DNA from: a virus
DNA: 45,376 bases
Direction: 5' to 3' (one strand)
IMG/VR virus record: IMGVR_UViG_3300027792_000031
Span: 1-45,376 of that record
Below, one piece after another: positions 16,066 to 22,811 of the stretch (the stretch's first letter is position 1; every line of letters begins with the position of its first letter). Both the position numbers and the translations under genes were made by a program. The notes under the pieces are model-generated. The model worked only from the letters and a program-made list of their open reading frames with translations, was not told the origin of the DNA and searched no databases.

Positions 16066-16557
16066 CTATTCATCACCTTCCTCCGCAGATGGTGCGGTGT
16101 TTTTACAACTGTCAAAGGAGACTTGTCTAACATTTGCACGTAGTAATTCCAGTGCATGACTTTGCCTCCAAGCGACCCTGTGGAAAAAATCATCGTATCC
16201 AACAACTCTCGGTATAAGATACACACCGTATCCTTTTGTCGCAATAGCAACGTATGCTCTCTCGGACAGAGTTGCAACGTGTGTGAAGTAAGGTAAGTCC
16301 GTTGGGAACTCAACAAGGTCATTGAAATCCTGCTTATGCGATATTACCATGAATTTTGGTAATCTGAATATAACAGATAGCATTTTAATCACTAAATCTG
16401 TATTCATAAGTATAGGATTATCATGGACACAAACAACTACCTCATCGTATTTGTCCGATACTGCCATGATTGACATTATCATTCCGAAAGTTGGTGGTTG
16501 TGCTTCGATTGGTATTAAGACAACCTTGAAATCTTTATTTTGAATATCGTCACTCAT
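16066..16557 (-). CDS. Nucleotidyltransferase-fold-like protein
   Basis: From the ATG at 16557 (ATGA overlap with the upstream stop) the product is 163 residues. FKVVLIPIEAQPPTFGMIMS resembles the first strand and nucleotide loop of cytidylyltransferase/NMN adenylyltransferase enzymes (normally GRFQPFHxGH), and DEVVVCVHDNP fits the second strand. The HxGH motif is not conserved, so it may be inactive or act on another ligand. Pairing with nucleotide and cysteine genes is suggestive only. The C-terminus is disordered and acidic. Confidence 0.45.
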   Translation of the reverse strand: MSDDIQNKDFKVVLIPIEAQPPTFGMIMSIMAVSDKYDEVVVCVHDNPILMNTDLVIKMLSVIFRLPKFMVISHKQDFNDLVEFPTDLPYFTHVATLSERAYVAIATKGYGVYLIPRVVGYDDFFHRVAWRQSHALELLRANVRQVSFDSCKNTAPSAEEGDE

Positions 16558-16868
16558 TCTTTCACTATCCATGTTACTATGTCTCTCATTTTTCCTTTTC
16601 TGTGACTTATAAGAACTGCTCTAAGTCCGTGTTCTACTGCGGTGTTTTTTAATTCTTCCATATCATCTGGAAGATAAACCTTTGTGGTGTTTTTACATTG
16701 AATTAATATGGGTTGCCACTCGTTAATCATTCGTAGTGGTGGAAATGCAATAAGGTCTGCCGGTGAGTGCGACCCCGCAGTTCTGAACACAAGATAACCT
16801 CTTTCTTCGTATTGTTTTTTTATTTTGTATTCGAATGCTCTGCCTTTTTGATAGTTCTTATTTGGCAT
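16554..16868 (-). CDS. hjc: Hjc-like archaeal Holliday junction resolvase
   Basis: Beginning at MPNKNYQKGRAFEYKIKKQ (104 residues), this has the archaeal Hjc pattern: KGRAFEYKIKK with the first acidic residue, FRTAGSHSPADLIAF with the catalytic Asp, and ILIQCKN, equivalent to the (E/Q)xK motif. Hjc enzymes are PD-(D/E)xK dimers that cut four-way DNA junctions, here probably to resolve recombination or replication intermediates before packaging. The open frame extends to 16964, but the extra residues do not resemble the family and would overlap the upstream gene by 107 nt, so 16868 is preferred. Confidence 0.8.
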   Translation of the reverse strand: MPNKNYQKGRAFEYKIKKQYEERGYLVFRTAGSHSPADLIAFPPLRMINEWQPILIQCKNTTKVYLPDDMEELKNTAVEHGLRAVLISHRKGKMRDIVTWIVKE

Positions 16869-17133
16869 TAGTTCTCGCACTCTTTTGTTGCTCGTATTCA
16901 TCGAGATATATCTGTATATCATTGACACAAGAGTTAAGTGAATTTCCAAGGTGTGTAAATCCAACTTTGTTTACAACATCTCTAGCACTGACACATGTTT
17001 TTTTCAAATCGAGAAGAAATAACACTAACTGTTTTTCTACCGATTCTATCTGTTCTTTTGTTGGTCCTTCTCCCATGTTTGTTTTGTCCTTAATTCCAAC
17101 TGTGTCTTTTATTTTTACTTCGTGGTCTGTCAT
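16858..17133 (-). CDS. Hypothetical helical protein, 91 residues
   Basis: Mostly alpha-helical after a charged N-terminus (GPTKEQIESVEKQLVLFLLD, then LKKTCVSARDVVNKVGF and a coil LDEYEQQKSARTNAK). It overlaps the resolvase gene by 11 nt and abuts the upstream gene, so it is co-translated with replication genes. Two cysteines are present. No family was recognised; a DNA-binding or adaptor role is possible but unsupported. Confidence 0.55.
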   Translation of the reverse strand: MTDHEVKIKDTVGIKDKTNMGEGPTKEQIESVEKQLVLFLLDLKKTCVSARDVVNKVGFTHLGNSLNSCVNDIQIYLDEYEQQKSARTNAK

Positions 17134-17334
17134 TTAGTTCACCAGTGAATCAAAATATTCTTTCCAGTGATACTCGTCTTTGTTTCGATTAAAGTTGTTT
17201 ATCTGTTTGTCCAACCGTTTTATTCTAAGCAACCGGCTAGGTAATAGTATATCGTCTATGACACCGGTTCTTACTTGCACTTTCAGTCGCAACTGCTTTT
17301 CTTTGTTCCACAATTTTTTTAGTTCGCTAACCAT
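17134..17334 (-). CDS. Hypothetical basic protein, 66 residues
   Basis: From the ATG at 17334 (MVSELKKLWNKEKQLRLKVQ), a small, strongly basic helical protein with SRLLRIKRLDKQINNFNRNK. A TTG start at 17343 is possible but less likely. It overlaps the upstream gene by 8 nt. Basic charge and location between replication genes suggest nucleic acid contact, but no family was recognised. Confidence 0.5.
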   Translation of the reverse strand: MVSELKKLWNKEKQLRLKVQVRTGVIDDILLPSRLLRIKRLDKQINNFNRNKDEYHWKEYFDSLVN

Positions 17335-17545
17335 TTCTCTCAATCCCCATATCTTCTCTTACTACAAACAATCCTATTGTTCTTTTCAATACCTCTATAT
17401 CTTCCTTATCTAACAAATCGAGATACCGTGATACTTCGTGTATAAGAACTTTGTCTGCCTCTTTGAAAGATTCCGCATCAGTTACCGTTAGAGTAACGGA
17501 CTTATACTTCTGCGGAAATATAGTTATTCGCTTTTCAACTTTCAT
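17327..17545 (-). CDS. Hypothetical protein, 72 residues
   Basis: A protein with a beta-like N-terminus (KVEKRITIFPQKYKSVTLTV) and a helical C-terminus (VLIHEVSRYLDLLDKEDIEV). The 34-bp repeat at 17552-17585 lies just upstream and supplies a TATA-like tttataaa and a gagga RBS 7 nt before this ATG, so this gene may have its own promoter inside the operon. Function unknown. Confidence 0.55.
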   Translation of the reverse strand: MKVEKRITIFPQKYKSVTLTVTDAESFKEADKVLIHEVSRYLDLLDKEDIEVLKRTIGLFVVREDMGIERNG

Positions 17546-17763
17546 TGTGATTCCTCATAAACATAATGTTCGACCCCTTTATAAACATATGGGTCGCAGA
17601 TAGTCTCTCCAAGCAGTGTTCTTTTGTCGTATTCCTGGTAGAACTTAAGAACTCCATCGTCACTCGTTGATTTTTGTTCTTTATCTTCTACTATATTAAT
17701 GTTTGCAATACTTACTATCGTTAAAGTCAATATCACCAATAGTAACACTAAAGTTGACTTCAT
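17542..17763 (-). CDS. Small secreted or membrane-anchored protein
   Basis: From the ATG at 17763, which overlaps the PrimPol stop as ATGA, this encodes 73 residues. It begins with a signal or anchor helix (MKSTLVLLLVILTLTIVSIA), followed by a polar exterior domain. The C-terminus ends KGVEHYVYEESQ and is encoded by the triplicated DNA repeat. The longer reading frame back to 17910 lies within PrimPol and is not credible. Function unknown. Confidence 0.55.
   Translation of the reverse strand: MKSTLVLLLVILTLTIVSIANINIVEDKEQKSTSDDGVLKFYQEYDKRTLLGETICDPYVYKGVEHYVYEESQ
17552..17585 (-). repeat. Copy 1 of 28-34 bp triplicated element
   Basis: Read on the minus strand it starts tttataaaggggtcgaac and contains the dyad AACAT-T-ATGTT, ending gtttatgagga. 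It is identical over 34 bp to 28028-28061 and over 28 bp to 21064-21091. Here it forms the last codons of the 73-residue protein (YKGVEHYVYEE) and lies 7-40 nt before the next ATG. It may be a promoter or operator. Confidence 0.8.
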
Positions 17764-18602
17764 TCTATCACTATTCCGTATTTTTCCTTTGCCAGTTTCA
17801 CGATTTGTTGGTATAACTCGTTTGTTATAACCCCAGGTCTTGAATCGGAACACTGTATTAAGCCATTCATCATTGCAATAAGTGTGATAGGACCGCCACC
17901 AGTTCCGCACCTGAAACAGTGCCAGACACCCTTCTCCATGTTGATAGAAAAGTTCCCACCTGTATGACTACCATGAACGGGATGCTTACCAACAAACTCC
18001 CCGTTCTTTGGTCGAAGGTTGTCAAGGTTTATAATCTTCGACATGTCGACATACTGATAGTTGTTCTCACCAGAGTATTGTCCTGCTGTTTGTTGTGGAA
18101 TATAATCAGCGAATATTTCTTTTATGTGTTGGTCTGTTATTGTCGCTATCGGAATATCACTAACAACTGTATAAGTATTCCCATTTGGGTGCATCGAGTT
18201 TGGTCCTATGACTTGAGAACCTCGCCACTGTATTTCCCCGTAGTGTATCCCGTCTTTGTCCTTCAATACTATCTTTTTTTCTAGGTCTGGTATGATATAA
18301 TAAAAGTGCTTTCCACCACTACCGGTTTTTACCGTAAATGTTTTCGGTAATCTACTTTCAACTATAAACGCAATAGCATCATCGTCTGCATCTATCACGG
18401 CAAGATTTCCATAACCACAAGCAATACCATAGTTGTTGTTTCGTGTTGTCCAGTTTGTCAACGTCTGGTCGAAGTAAACAAAGTTATTCGTGTGTTGCCA
18501 ATCGCTATCGAGTGGTTTTTTTCTTCCCATCGGTCCATCCATATCTATTCTAATAAAGCGAAAGGCATAATTCTTTAATTGTTCTGGAATAACTAAAGTC
18601 AT
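17760..18602 (-). CDS. Primase-polymerase (AEP) with C-terminal zinc finger
   Basis: A 280-residue protein. Residues 1-150 form an archaeo-eukaryotic primase-like PrimPol domain: catalytic DxD in LAVIDADDD (about 68-76), SGGKHFYYI (sGxHxY-type motif), and QVIGPNSMHPNG. Residues 205-245 hold a CHC2-like zinc finger, with the His of KHPVHGSHTGGNFS and CFRC in GVWHCFRCGTGGG. It should make primers or fill gaps at viral origins. The SF3 helicase partner is encoded separately on the other strand at 31245, whereas many plasmids and viruses fuse the two. Translation is probably coupled to the gene upstream. Confidence 0.88.
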   Translation of the reverse strand: MTLVIPEQLKNYAFRFIRIDMDGPMGRKKPLDSDWQHTNNFVYFDQTLTNWTTRNNNYGIACGYGNLAVIDADDDAIAFIVESRLPKTFTVKTGSGGKHFYYIIPDLEKKIVLKDKDGIHYGEIQWRGSQVIGPNSMHPNGNTYTVVSDIPIATITDQHIKEIFADYIPQQTAGQYSGENNYQYVDMSKIINLDNLRPKNGEFVGKHPVHGSHTGGNFSINMEKGVWHCFRCGTGGGPITLIAMMNGLIQCSDSRPGVITNELYQQIVKLAKEKYGIVIE

Positions 18603-18608
18603 CTTTAA

Positions 18609-18869
18609 TCACTCACCACCGGAAAACGGAAGATGCTTTGGGCTTCTAATAGAATAATTGTTGTCATCCACATTAACCTTCGGTTTGCAATAAGCACACG
18701 TGCTACGTTTAAATCGTGATAGATTTATAATGTGTTGTTCCATACGTCTGCGTTCATGTTTAAGTTCCTGCCTAAATTTAACATCTCTATATAATGGGTG
18801 AATTACTTTTCCCATTGTCGCTATCTCGAACATCTTTTTTGATAATGCCTTTTTATTTGCTTTTGCCAT
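18609..18869 (-). CDS. Basic hypothetical protein with C-terminal CxxC
   Basis: An 86-residue basic helical protein (MAKANKKALSKKMFEIATMG, FRQELKHERRRMEQHIINL) with a single CAYC pair near residue 60. It precedes PrimPol by 6 nt. A strong RBS (ttggagga) lies inside the 24-codon gene upstream, and the ATG overlaps that gene's stop. The lone CxxC could form half of a zinc site or a dimer contact. Function unknown. Confidence 0.55.
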   Translation of the reverse strand: MAKANKKALSKKMFEIATMGKVIHPLYRDVKFRQELKHERRRMEQHIINLSRFKRSTCAYCKPKVNVDDNNYSIRSPKHLPFSGGE

Positions 18870-18943
18870 TATTTCTCATTCCTCCAATCTCTTTTTATTT
18901 GTTCTATCATTTCATTCCAAAAGTTTCTAAGCCAGTGTGTCAT
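18869..18943 (-). CDS. 24-residue amphipathic peptide
   Basis: A tiny frame encoding MTHWLRNFWNEMIEQIKRDW and four more residues. Its stop overlaps the next ATG (TAATG) and its start lies one base after the previous stop, as expected for a real link in this tightly packed operon. It is predicted to form an amphipathic helix rich in Trp and Arg. Its main role could be to carry the strong RBS of the next gene. Confidence 0.4.
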   Translation of the reverse strand: MTHWLRNFWNEMIEQIKRDWRNEK

Positions 18944-18944
18944 T

Positions 18945-19214
18945 TTAGATACCCCACCTATTTTTCAAGTATTCGATTGTGTAGTTTGTCGCTTTAATGT
19001 CATCCATGTGTCCTAGTATGCTAGATTCGTATGATAGTTTAAGCACCGGTATAGAATTAAAGAAACGCATTAGATAGTCTGCCTGTCTTATTGCCATTTT
19101 ATGTCGTTGTATTTCTTCCTCTAAGAACTCGATGAAATAACCTGCCTCTTTTTTATCAAGTTTTTTTTCATCTAAGTGTCTGCTACCATTATGCCCTTGT
19201 TTAAACTCTATCAT
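18945..19214 (-). CDS. Hypothetical helical protein, 89 residues
   Basis: A charged, helical protein (KKLDKKEAGYFIEFLEEEIQ, RHKMAIRQADYLMRFF, YTIEYLKNRWGI). Its ATG overlaps the stop of the upstream HExxH gene (TAATG), which indicates translational coupling with that putative peptidase. No motif identifies it; it could be a partner of the peptidase, but there is no direct evidence. Confidence 0.55.
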   Translation of the reverse strand: MIEFKQGHNGSRHLDEKKLDKKEAGYFIEFLEEEIQRHKMAIRQADYLMRFFNSIPVLKLSYESSILGHMDDIKATNYTIEYLKNRWGI

Positions 19215-19534
19215 TACATACCCTCCATGAATTTTTGTGCAATAATATCGAACTTAACCGATGTGTTGTGGTCCTCGTTGTTAGTCAACCAAGCATGTAT
19301 TTCTTCGTGTGTCAACACATAGCATACTGCCTGTTCGAATGTCTTATAATCGCTAAATACTTTTCCCTTTCCTTGATATGAGGATACTTCTTTTGCTATC
19401 AGTGGAAGGTTAACTACAATTAGATTTTCATGTCTACAATAACCACCCAATGCATTCTCCATAAACATATATGCGTTCATTGTTCCCATTATCTTTGCAA
19501 ACGGTAAGAAAGAAAGTCTAATGTCCGTTATCAT
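19214..19534 (-). CDS. HExxH putative metallopeptidase, family member B
   Basis: A 106-residue protein with HEEIH at residues 76-80 and F-D at 95-96, exactly 15 residues from the last His, as in members C, D and E. It has ENLIVVNLPLIAKEV as the strand before the active helix. It is close to the minimum size for a zinc peptidase domain and has no signal peptide, so it would act in the host cytoplasm. Members share only the motif region, so they diverged widely or serve different targets. It overlaps both neighbours. Confidence 0.7.
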   Translation of the reverse strand: MITDIRLSFLPFAKIMGTMNAYMFMENALGGYCRHENLIVVNLPLIAKEVSSYQGKGKVFSDYKTFEQAVCYVLTHEEIHAWLTNNEDHNTSVKFDIIAQKFMEGM

Positions 19535-19866
19535 TTGTTCACCTTCGGTCTGCCTGGTCGTGGTCGCTTTGTCCGTAGTGGTTTAACCATCGTTGCGTTT
19601 ATGTTTTTCCGTATCTTTTTGTTTTTAAGTTTCTTTCCGACACGTATTTGTTTGTATTCTATTGCCTCGAACTCCAAGACTTTATTCTTGCTTTTTGTTA
19701 CAACACCAAATATCTTGCTTATTTCTGGATGCAACCGTTCCTTACCACCAACGGCATCCGTTACCGTGATTGTATTACCGTTAATCTTTGTCGCTTTACT
19801 TATCCTCCATGCACCATTCCTGTCGATGAAGTAGACATATTTACCCAATACTTTGTCTAGTTTCAT
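19531..19866 (-). CDS. AT-hook-containing DNA-binding-like protein
   Basis: A 111-residue protein. The N-terminal 65 residues look like a small beta-barrel (YVYFIDRNGAWRISKATKIN, NTITVTDAVGG). The C-terminal 45 residues are very basic and end in TKRPRPGRPKVNK, which contains an AT-hook-type core (R-P-G-R-P-K) able to enter the minor groove of A+T-rich DNA, suitable for this A+T-rich genome. A role in genome compaction or gene control is inferred. Overlaps its neighbours by 4 nt. Confidence 0.6.
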   Translation of the reverse strand: MKLDKVLGKYVYFIDRNGAWRISKATKINGNTITVTDAVGGKERLHPEISKIFGVVTKSKNKVLEFEAIEYKQIRVGKKLKNKKIRKNINATMVKPLRTKRPRPGRPKVNK

Positions 19867-20066
19867 AGGTCAACCCCTGAATCAACAAATTTATTTAACG
19901 GAATAATCATACACGATGCGTTAACTGATTTTCGTTTGTCTGCATACTTCGATACTTCTTTTTCTGTGAATATACCATGAAGTATTGTTTCATTATACCA
20001 ATTATCTGCATCTATGTAATGTCGTTTATGTGAATACATAACGTAGAGAACAACTGGTTTTTTCAT
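19863..20066 (-). CDS. Hypothetical protein, 67 residues
   Basis: A small protein (MKKPVVLYVMYSHKRHYIDA at the start; ADKRKSVNASCMIIPLNKFV later) of alpha/beta appearance. It overlaps the zinc-ribbon gene upstream (ATGA) and the AT-hook gene downstream (4 nt). No family was recognised. Confidence 0.5.
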   Translation of the reverse strand: MKKPVVLYVMYSHKRHYIDADNWYNETILHGIFTEKEVSKYADKRKSVNASCMIIPLNKFVDSGVDL

Positions 20067-20212
20067 AGTCCAAACTTCCCTGTGTCTGTTATGTTTTTAG
20101 GTCCAGGTAGTTTAACTTTTATTTTTTTACCGCATCCCCGACATATTGTAAGGTCCGTTGGATTTCCAGTGCCACACTTAGGACACCGTGCAGGTAGTAT
20201 GTAGTTGTTCAT
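20063..20212 (-). CDS. 49-residue zinc-ribbon protein
   Basis: A short gene (MNNYILPARCPKCGTGNPTD, then LTICRGCGKKIKVKL) with two CxxC knuckles 11 residues apart, a typical treble-clef/zinc ribbon. The stop overlaps the next ATG as ATGA and the start is coupled to the preceding stop. Such mini zinc ribbons in archaeal viruses usually bind nucleic acids or transcription factors. Confidence 0.7.
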   Translation of the reverse strand: MNNYILPARCPKCGTGNPTDLTICRGCGKKIKVKLPGPKNITDTGKFGL

Positions 20213-20418
20213 CACAACACCTTTTCCTCTAAGATATTGTTCTCATAAGCGTAGTTCCACACCAACTGGTCCACAGGTATGTTTGCCACTTGAATCCACA
20301 CTCCCGATTCTGTCTTTGAGAACACATAGGCACGGACCTCTTTTGTTGGCAGTTCGAGAACGTATATTACTTTCGTGTGGTCGTTCTCCGAACTATTGAG
20401 GATTTTAAACTCGGTCAT
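20212..20418 (-). CDS. Hypothetical protein, 68 residues
   Basis: A small alpha/beta protein (KVIYVLELPTKEVRAYVFSK, GVWIQVANIPVDQLVW). A GGTGAT RBS lies 6 nt before the ATG, inside the end of the upstream 44-codon gene. No family recognised. Confidence 0.55.
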   Translation of the reverse strand: MTEFKILNSSENDHTKVIYVLELPTKEVRAYVFSKTESGVWIQVANIPVDQLVWNYAYENNILEEKVL

Positions 20419-20420
20419 TT

Positions 20421-20555
20421 TTAATCACCCGCATTTGGATGCAAGACATTATGAGAACCACCGTATTTATAATATCTTGACTTATTTCTTTTATGTGTTC
20501 CATATTCAACTTCCAATTCTTGTGTAACGTATTCATGGTATTCCCCTCTTGTCAT
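20421..20555 (-). CDS. 44-residue basic hypothetical protein
   Basis: A short gene beginning MTRGEYHEYVTQELEVEYGT and continuing with HKRNKSRYYKYGG. It ends NAGD, and this end encodes the GGTGAT RBS of the next gene. The initial part is acidic, the rest basic and Tyr-rich. No family recognised; the call rests on tight packing and coupling. Confidence 0.5.
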   Translation of the reverse strand: MTRGEYHEYVTQELEVEYGTHKRNKSRYYKYGGSHNVLHPNAGD

Positions 20556-20566
20556 ATTTTCAATTC

Positions 20567-20734
20567 TTAGTTTTGACGTTTAATCAACCCCATTTCAACG
20601 TAATCATTATAACTAGGACAGGTGACTACATTCACAAATCTATTACATTTTTTACACAGATGAATAGATTTTTTTCCGTCATTATGATGATAGATTAACT
20701 CGCCACCGCACTTTATGTGTTCTATTTTACTCAT
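20567..20734 (-). CDS. 55-residue zinc-ribbon protein
   Basis: A short gene (MSKIEHIKCGGELIYHHNDG, SIHLCKKCNRFVNVVTC) with cysteines at 9, 27, 30 and 39 and several His, consistent with a zinc ribbon. It overlaps the upstream gene by 8 nt. A role in transcription or nucleic acid binding is the common one for such proteins, but is not shown here. Confidence 0.65.
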   Translation of the reverse strand: MSKIEHIKCGGELIYHHNDGKKSIHLCKKCNRFVNVVTCPSYNDYVEMGLIKRQN

Positions 20735-21107
20735 ACTTTTTGTCCTCCTTTTCTATTTTCTTTTTTAGTTGTTGTAATATACGGAATTGTCTGCGGTTAA
20801 ACTCTCTCTCTGTCTCTTGAATATTGCTCTCCGATAATGGTTCACACGAATCATTGAAATAAGCACGAATATCTCTATCATTTGCCGTTAGTCTTTCGTC
20901 ATCGAAACGTGCAACAATGAATCCGCATTCGTTTTCAGTGTATGCATTATCAGTTGTTTGCCCTTCTATGTCAATTCTGATTATATTTCTACGTCTATTC
21001 TCGTTAGATAGTTCCATGTCAATTGCACGTTGTCTATTATTTCGTTCATTTTTTATTTTCTTTCTCATAAACATAATGTTCGACCCCTTTAAATTCTTTT
21101 CGTTCAT
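20727..21107 (-). CDS. Highly charged helical protein, 126 residues
   Basis: A polar protein with about 40 percent charged residues (KKIKNERNNRQRAIDMELSN; EREFNRRQFRILQQLKKKIE). A strong RBS (acggaggaaaaac) fixes the start at 21107, although a second in-frame ATG lies 11 codons later. Residues 6-16 are encoded by the triplicated DNA repeat, here in a different reading frame (LKGSNIMFMRK) from copies 1 and 3. Probably disordered or coiled coil. Function unknown. Confidence 0.55.
   Translation of the reverse strand: MNEKNLKGSNIMFMRKKIKNERNNRQRAIDMELSNENRRRNIIRIDIEGQTTDNAYTENECGFIVARFDDERLTANDRDIRAYFNDSCEPLSESNIQETEREFNRRQFRILQQLKKKIEKEDKKYE
21064..21091 (-). repeat. Copy 2 of 28-34 bp triplicated element
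   Basis: 28 bp identical to parts of 17552-17585 and 28028-28061. On the minus strand it begins taaaggggtcgaac and contains the AACAT-T-ATGTT dyad. It lies inside the coding sequence of the 126-residue charged protein in another frame, so its conservation is not explained by a shared peptide. Confidence 0.8.
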
Positions 21108-21283
21108 TGTTTTTCCTCCGTAATCATAATAATATTATTTCTTGGAACTCTATATATTTGTCCGAATGATTCGTATATTACCCATCCATCACTGGATACT
21201 ATTTTGTCTGTTTTGTGTTCATATGAATCATCCGATTCTGCTGCTCGAAACAAGATAGTATATTTTAATTTTTTGTCACTCAT
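21104..21283 (-). CDS. Hypothetical protein, 59 residues
   Basis: A short beta-type protein (MSDKKLKYTILFRAAESDDS, KIVSSDGWVIYESFGQIY). It ends ITEEKQ, and this end encodes the GGAGG RBS of the next gene; the stop overlaps as ATGA. Its small, sheet-rich layout with a DGWVIY block resembles small phage early proteins, but no family is recognised. Confidence 0.55.
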   Translation of the reverse strand: MSDKKLKYTILFRAAESDDSYEHKTDKIVSSDGWVIYESFGQIYRVPRNNIIMITEEKQ

Positions 21284-21511
21284 TTAAACACCCTCCTTTT
21301 CCATTGCTTTTAACACCAATCCTGCAAACTGGTGTATATCTACTGTTGGCATTTGTCCGTATGGCATGATATACACAATACCGCAGGTGACTTTTCCAGG
21401 TATCGCCATCACTTGCATTAAGGCATCCATGAATACCTCGTCTGCCTCTGTCGATGTGTTGCTATCTGCGATTAACTTTAAGCGTTCTTTAACTGTGTGT
21501 GTATCTTCCAT
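21284..21511 (-). CDS. Hypothetical protein, 75 residues
   Basis: An acidic alpha/beta protein (VKERLKLIADSNTSTEADEV, FMDALMQVMAIPGKVTCGIVYI, HQFAGLVLKAMEKEGV). It abuts both neighbours in the operon. No family was recognised. Confidence 0.55.
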   Translation of the reverse strand: MEDTHTVKERLKLIADSNTSTEADEVFMDALMQVMAIPGKVTCGIVYIMPYGQMPTVDIHQFAGLVLKAMEKEGV

Positions 21512-21763
21512 TTAAATTTCCTCCAATTTTTGTTTTACACCCGCCACAGTGTATATTACATTATTGCCTTTTGATTTTGTCCATATTCTACCGACATATT
21601 TTTCATCTTGCCAGAACTCGATACTATCAAGGTCGGGGTCGGCATGTCTGCAATCCCTAACAATCCTAGTTGCATGTAGTGTCATTATCATGTTCCAATT
21701 GTTTTTTCCAGAAAAGACAGCAACGTGATAACCAGTGCCGTCTTTTACTATTTCTGTTTTCAT
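21512..21763 (-). CDS. Hypothetical protein, 83 residues
   Basis: A beta-rich small protein (GYHVAVFSGKNNWNMIMTL, EFWQDEKYVGRIWTKSKGNN) with a strong RBS (ttggaggaaca) located in the previous gene. It overlaps that gene by 4 nt (ATGA). The pattern is that of a compact five-stranded domain; no family recognised. Confidence 0.55.
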   Translation of the reverse strand: MKTEIVKDGTGYHVAVFSGKNNWNMIMTLHATRIVRDCRHADPDLDSIEFWQDEKYVGRIWTKSKGNNVIYTVAGVKQKLEEI

Positions 21764-21930
21764 TTTTGTTCCTCCAATTTTTCTTTTGTTTTTTCTTGTT
21801 CGTATTTTGTCAGCAGGTTAAACACAAGCCAGAGTGCCTCGTTGTGGTCCTTATTGTTCTCCGTGTCCTCTTTCATCATCATAAGCAGTTGTGTTTTTAG
21901 GTAAGGAGTTCCAATCCATTGTCCTGTCAT
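21760..21930 (-). CDS. Helical hypothetical protein, 56 residues
   Basis: A short gene (MTGQWIGTPYLKTQLLMMMK, NEALWLVFNLLTKYEQEKT) ending KLEEQK, which carries the RBS of the next gene. The start overlaps the preceding stop (TAATG). Mostly alpha-helical. Function unknown. Confidence 0.55.
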   Translation of the reverse strand: MTGQWIGTPYLKTQLLMMMKEDTENNKDHNEALWLVFNLLTKYEQEKTKEKLEEQK

Positions 21931-22139
21931 TATAGTCTCTCCACTGGTTCACAGTGCTTTAAGATGTTTCCTTTTTTGTCGATGTAACCTGCCTCGATTA
22001 ATGCACTAGCGGTCCTTCCGTAGTGACCCTGCAAGGTCCAGGCGTGTCCGTTCTTCACTAGCATCGAGAACAACTCCAAAGTTTGTTCTGTAGTTTGTTC
22101 CCCACTTTCGTATTCAATGATTAGGTCTACTTCATCCAT
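21930..22139 (-). CDS. Hypothetical protein, 69 residues
   Basis: An acidic helical protein with LELFSMLVKNGHAWTLQGHY and GRTASALIEAGYIDKKGNIL. The second block looks like a small winged-helix or phage regulatory fold, often seen in short phage proteins where LQGHYGRTA-x-LI-x-GYID recurs. The role is unknown. It is coupled at both ends. Confidence 0.55.
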   Translation of the reverse strand: MDEVDLIIEYESGEQTTEQTLELFSMLVKNGHAWTLQGHYGRTASALIEAGYIDKKGNILKHCEPVERL

Positions 22140-22238
22140 TTATATCGCCTCCAACTCGGCAACAAAATCGTAGTCTTTGCTAATTAATACATAGTTATTG
22201 CCTTTTTTAAACCAGACACCTTTCGTTATTTCCCTCAT
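22140..22238 (-). CDS. 32-residue hypothetical protein
   Basis: A tiny gene (MREITKGVWFKKGNNYVLIS, then KDYDFVAELEAI) with RBS ggaggaa 9 nt before the ATG and RBS gttggaggcg for the next gene inside its end. Likely a small beta hairpin. Supported by perfect packing between neighbours. Confidence 0.5.
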   Translation of the reverse strand: MREITKGVWFKKGNNYVLISKDYDFVAELEAI

Positions 22239-22361
22239 TTATAATTCCTCCAATAGTTCTTCTACCAGTTGAATAAAAGAGTTCAACTGTTCTTCTTTTG
22301 TTCCACCCCATTTCAGGATATTGTCCATATCTTTTTTGTATTGTTCCTTTTTTGTTGTCAT
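22239..22361 (-). CDS. 40-residue helical protein
   Basis: A tiny gene (MTTKKEQYKKDMDNILKWGG, then TKEEQLNSFIQLVEELLEEL) with a strong RBS (aaggaggaaagat) before the ATG. It forms two likely amphipathic helices. No family recognised. Confidence 0.55.
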   Translation of the reverse strand: MTTKKEQYKKDMDNILKWGGTKEEQLNSFIQLVEELLEEL

Positions 22362-22739
22362 TTATCTTTCCTCCTTTAATGGTAATCCAGTTCGTATATA
22401 GTTATACTCAAATAAATCATACTGTCCTTTTAGTTTGTCGAAACCGGCACTCGCTTTAGGTCCGTCTATCTTTGTTATGCACTTATGTATGTATTCGTGT
22501 GATACCGTATGACTGAATAAATAATCCCAATCGTATCTTTCATTATTATATTTTTGTTGGTCGTATGCTCTCCACATTCTAGGTAGAAATAAGTTTATGT
22601 GTTGTTTTATAATTGTCTGCTGCATATTGTCCTTATTTGTCGCAACATAAGATACGTGCTGTGCCAGGGCGTTGTGCCTCATTGAACACCGCAGACGGTA
22701 ATAGACCTTCAATTTTCCTATTTCTTTGGTTTGTGTCAT
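22362..22739 (-). CDS. HExxH putative metallopeptidase, family member C
   Basis: From the ATG at 22739 (GGTGAC RBS 4 nt upstream) the product has 125 residues, with HEYIH at 81-85 and F-D at 100-101. The spacing is the same as in members B, D and E. A GTG at 22769 would add ten residues but lacks an RBS. It is the first gene of the long minus operon and has its own BRE/TATA promoter, 22770-22787, with a TGACATAAT operator. This means that the putative peptidase is expressed together with the early genes. Confidence 0.7.
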   Translation of the reverse strand: MTQTKEIGKLKVYYRLRCSMRHNALAQHVSYVATNKDNMQQTIIKQHINLFLPRMWRAYDQQKYNNERYDWDYLFSHTVSHEYIHKCITKIDGPKASAGFDKLKGQYDLFEYNYIRTGLPLKEER

Positions 22740-22769
22740 TTTGTCACCAATACTATATTGTCTTGCCAC

Positions 22770-22800
22770 CTTTATATAACTTTCGTGTCATTATGTCATT
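22770..22800 (-). promoter_or_regulatory. Promoter with TGACATAAT operator, leftward operon
   Basis: On the minus strand: TGACATAATGAC, then acgaaagttatataaagg. The BRE/TATA part is strong and its centre lies about 27 nt before a likely start site near 22750. The arrangement is nearly identical to the plus-strand promoter at 23605-23649 (TGACATAATAGC, then acgaaaagtatataaagg), which suggests a common regulator acting next to the BRE. Confidence 0.75.
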
Positions 22801-22811
22801 TTGTCGTTCTA

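Noticed and set aside
16868-16964. N-terminal extension of the Hjc-like protein
   Set aside because: The extra 32 residues do not resemble the family, lack an RBS and overlap the upstream gene strongly; the start at 16868 is preferred.
17763-17910. N-terminal extension of the 73-residue membrane-anchored protein
   Set aside because: It lies inside the PrimPol coding sequence in another frame; the ATGA overlap at 17763 gives a normal signal-type N-terminus.
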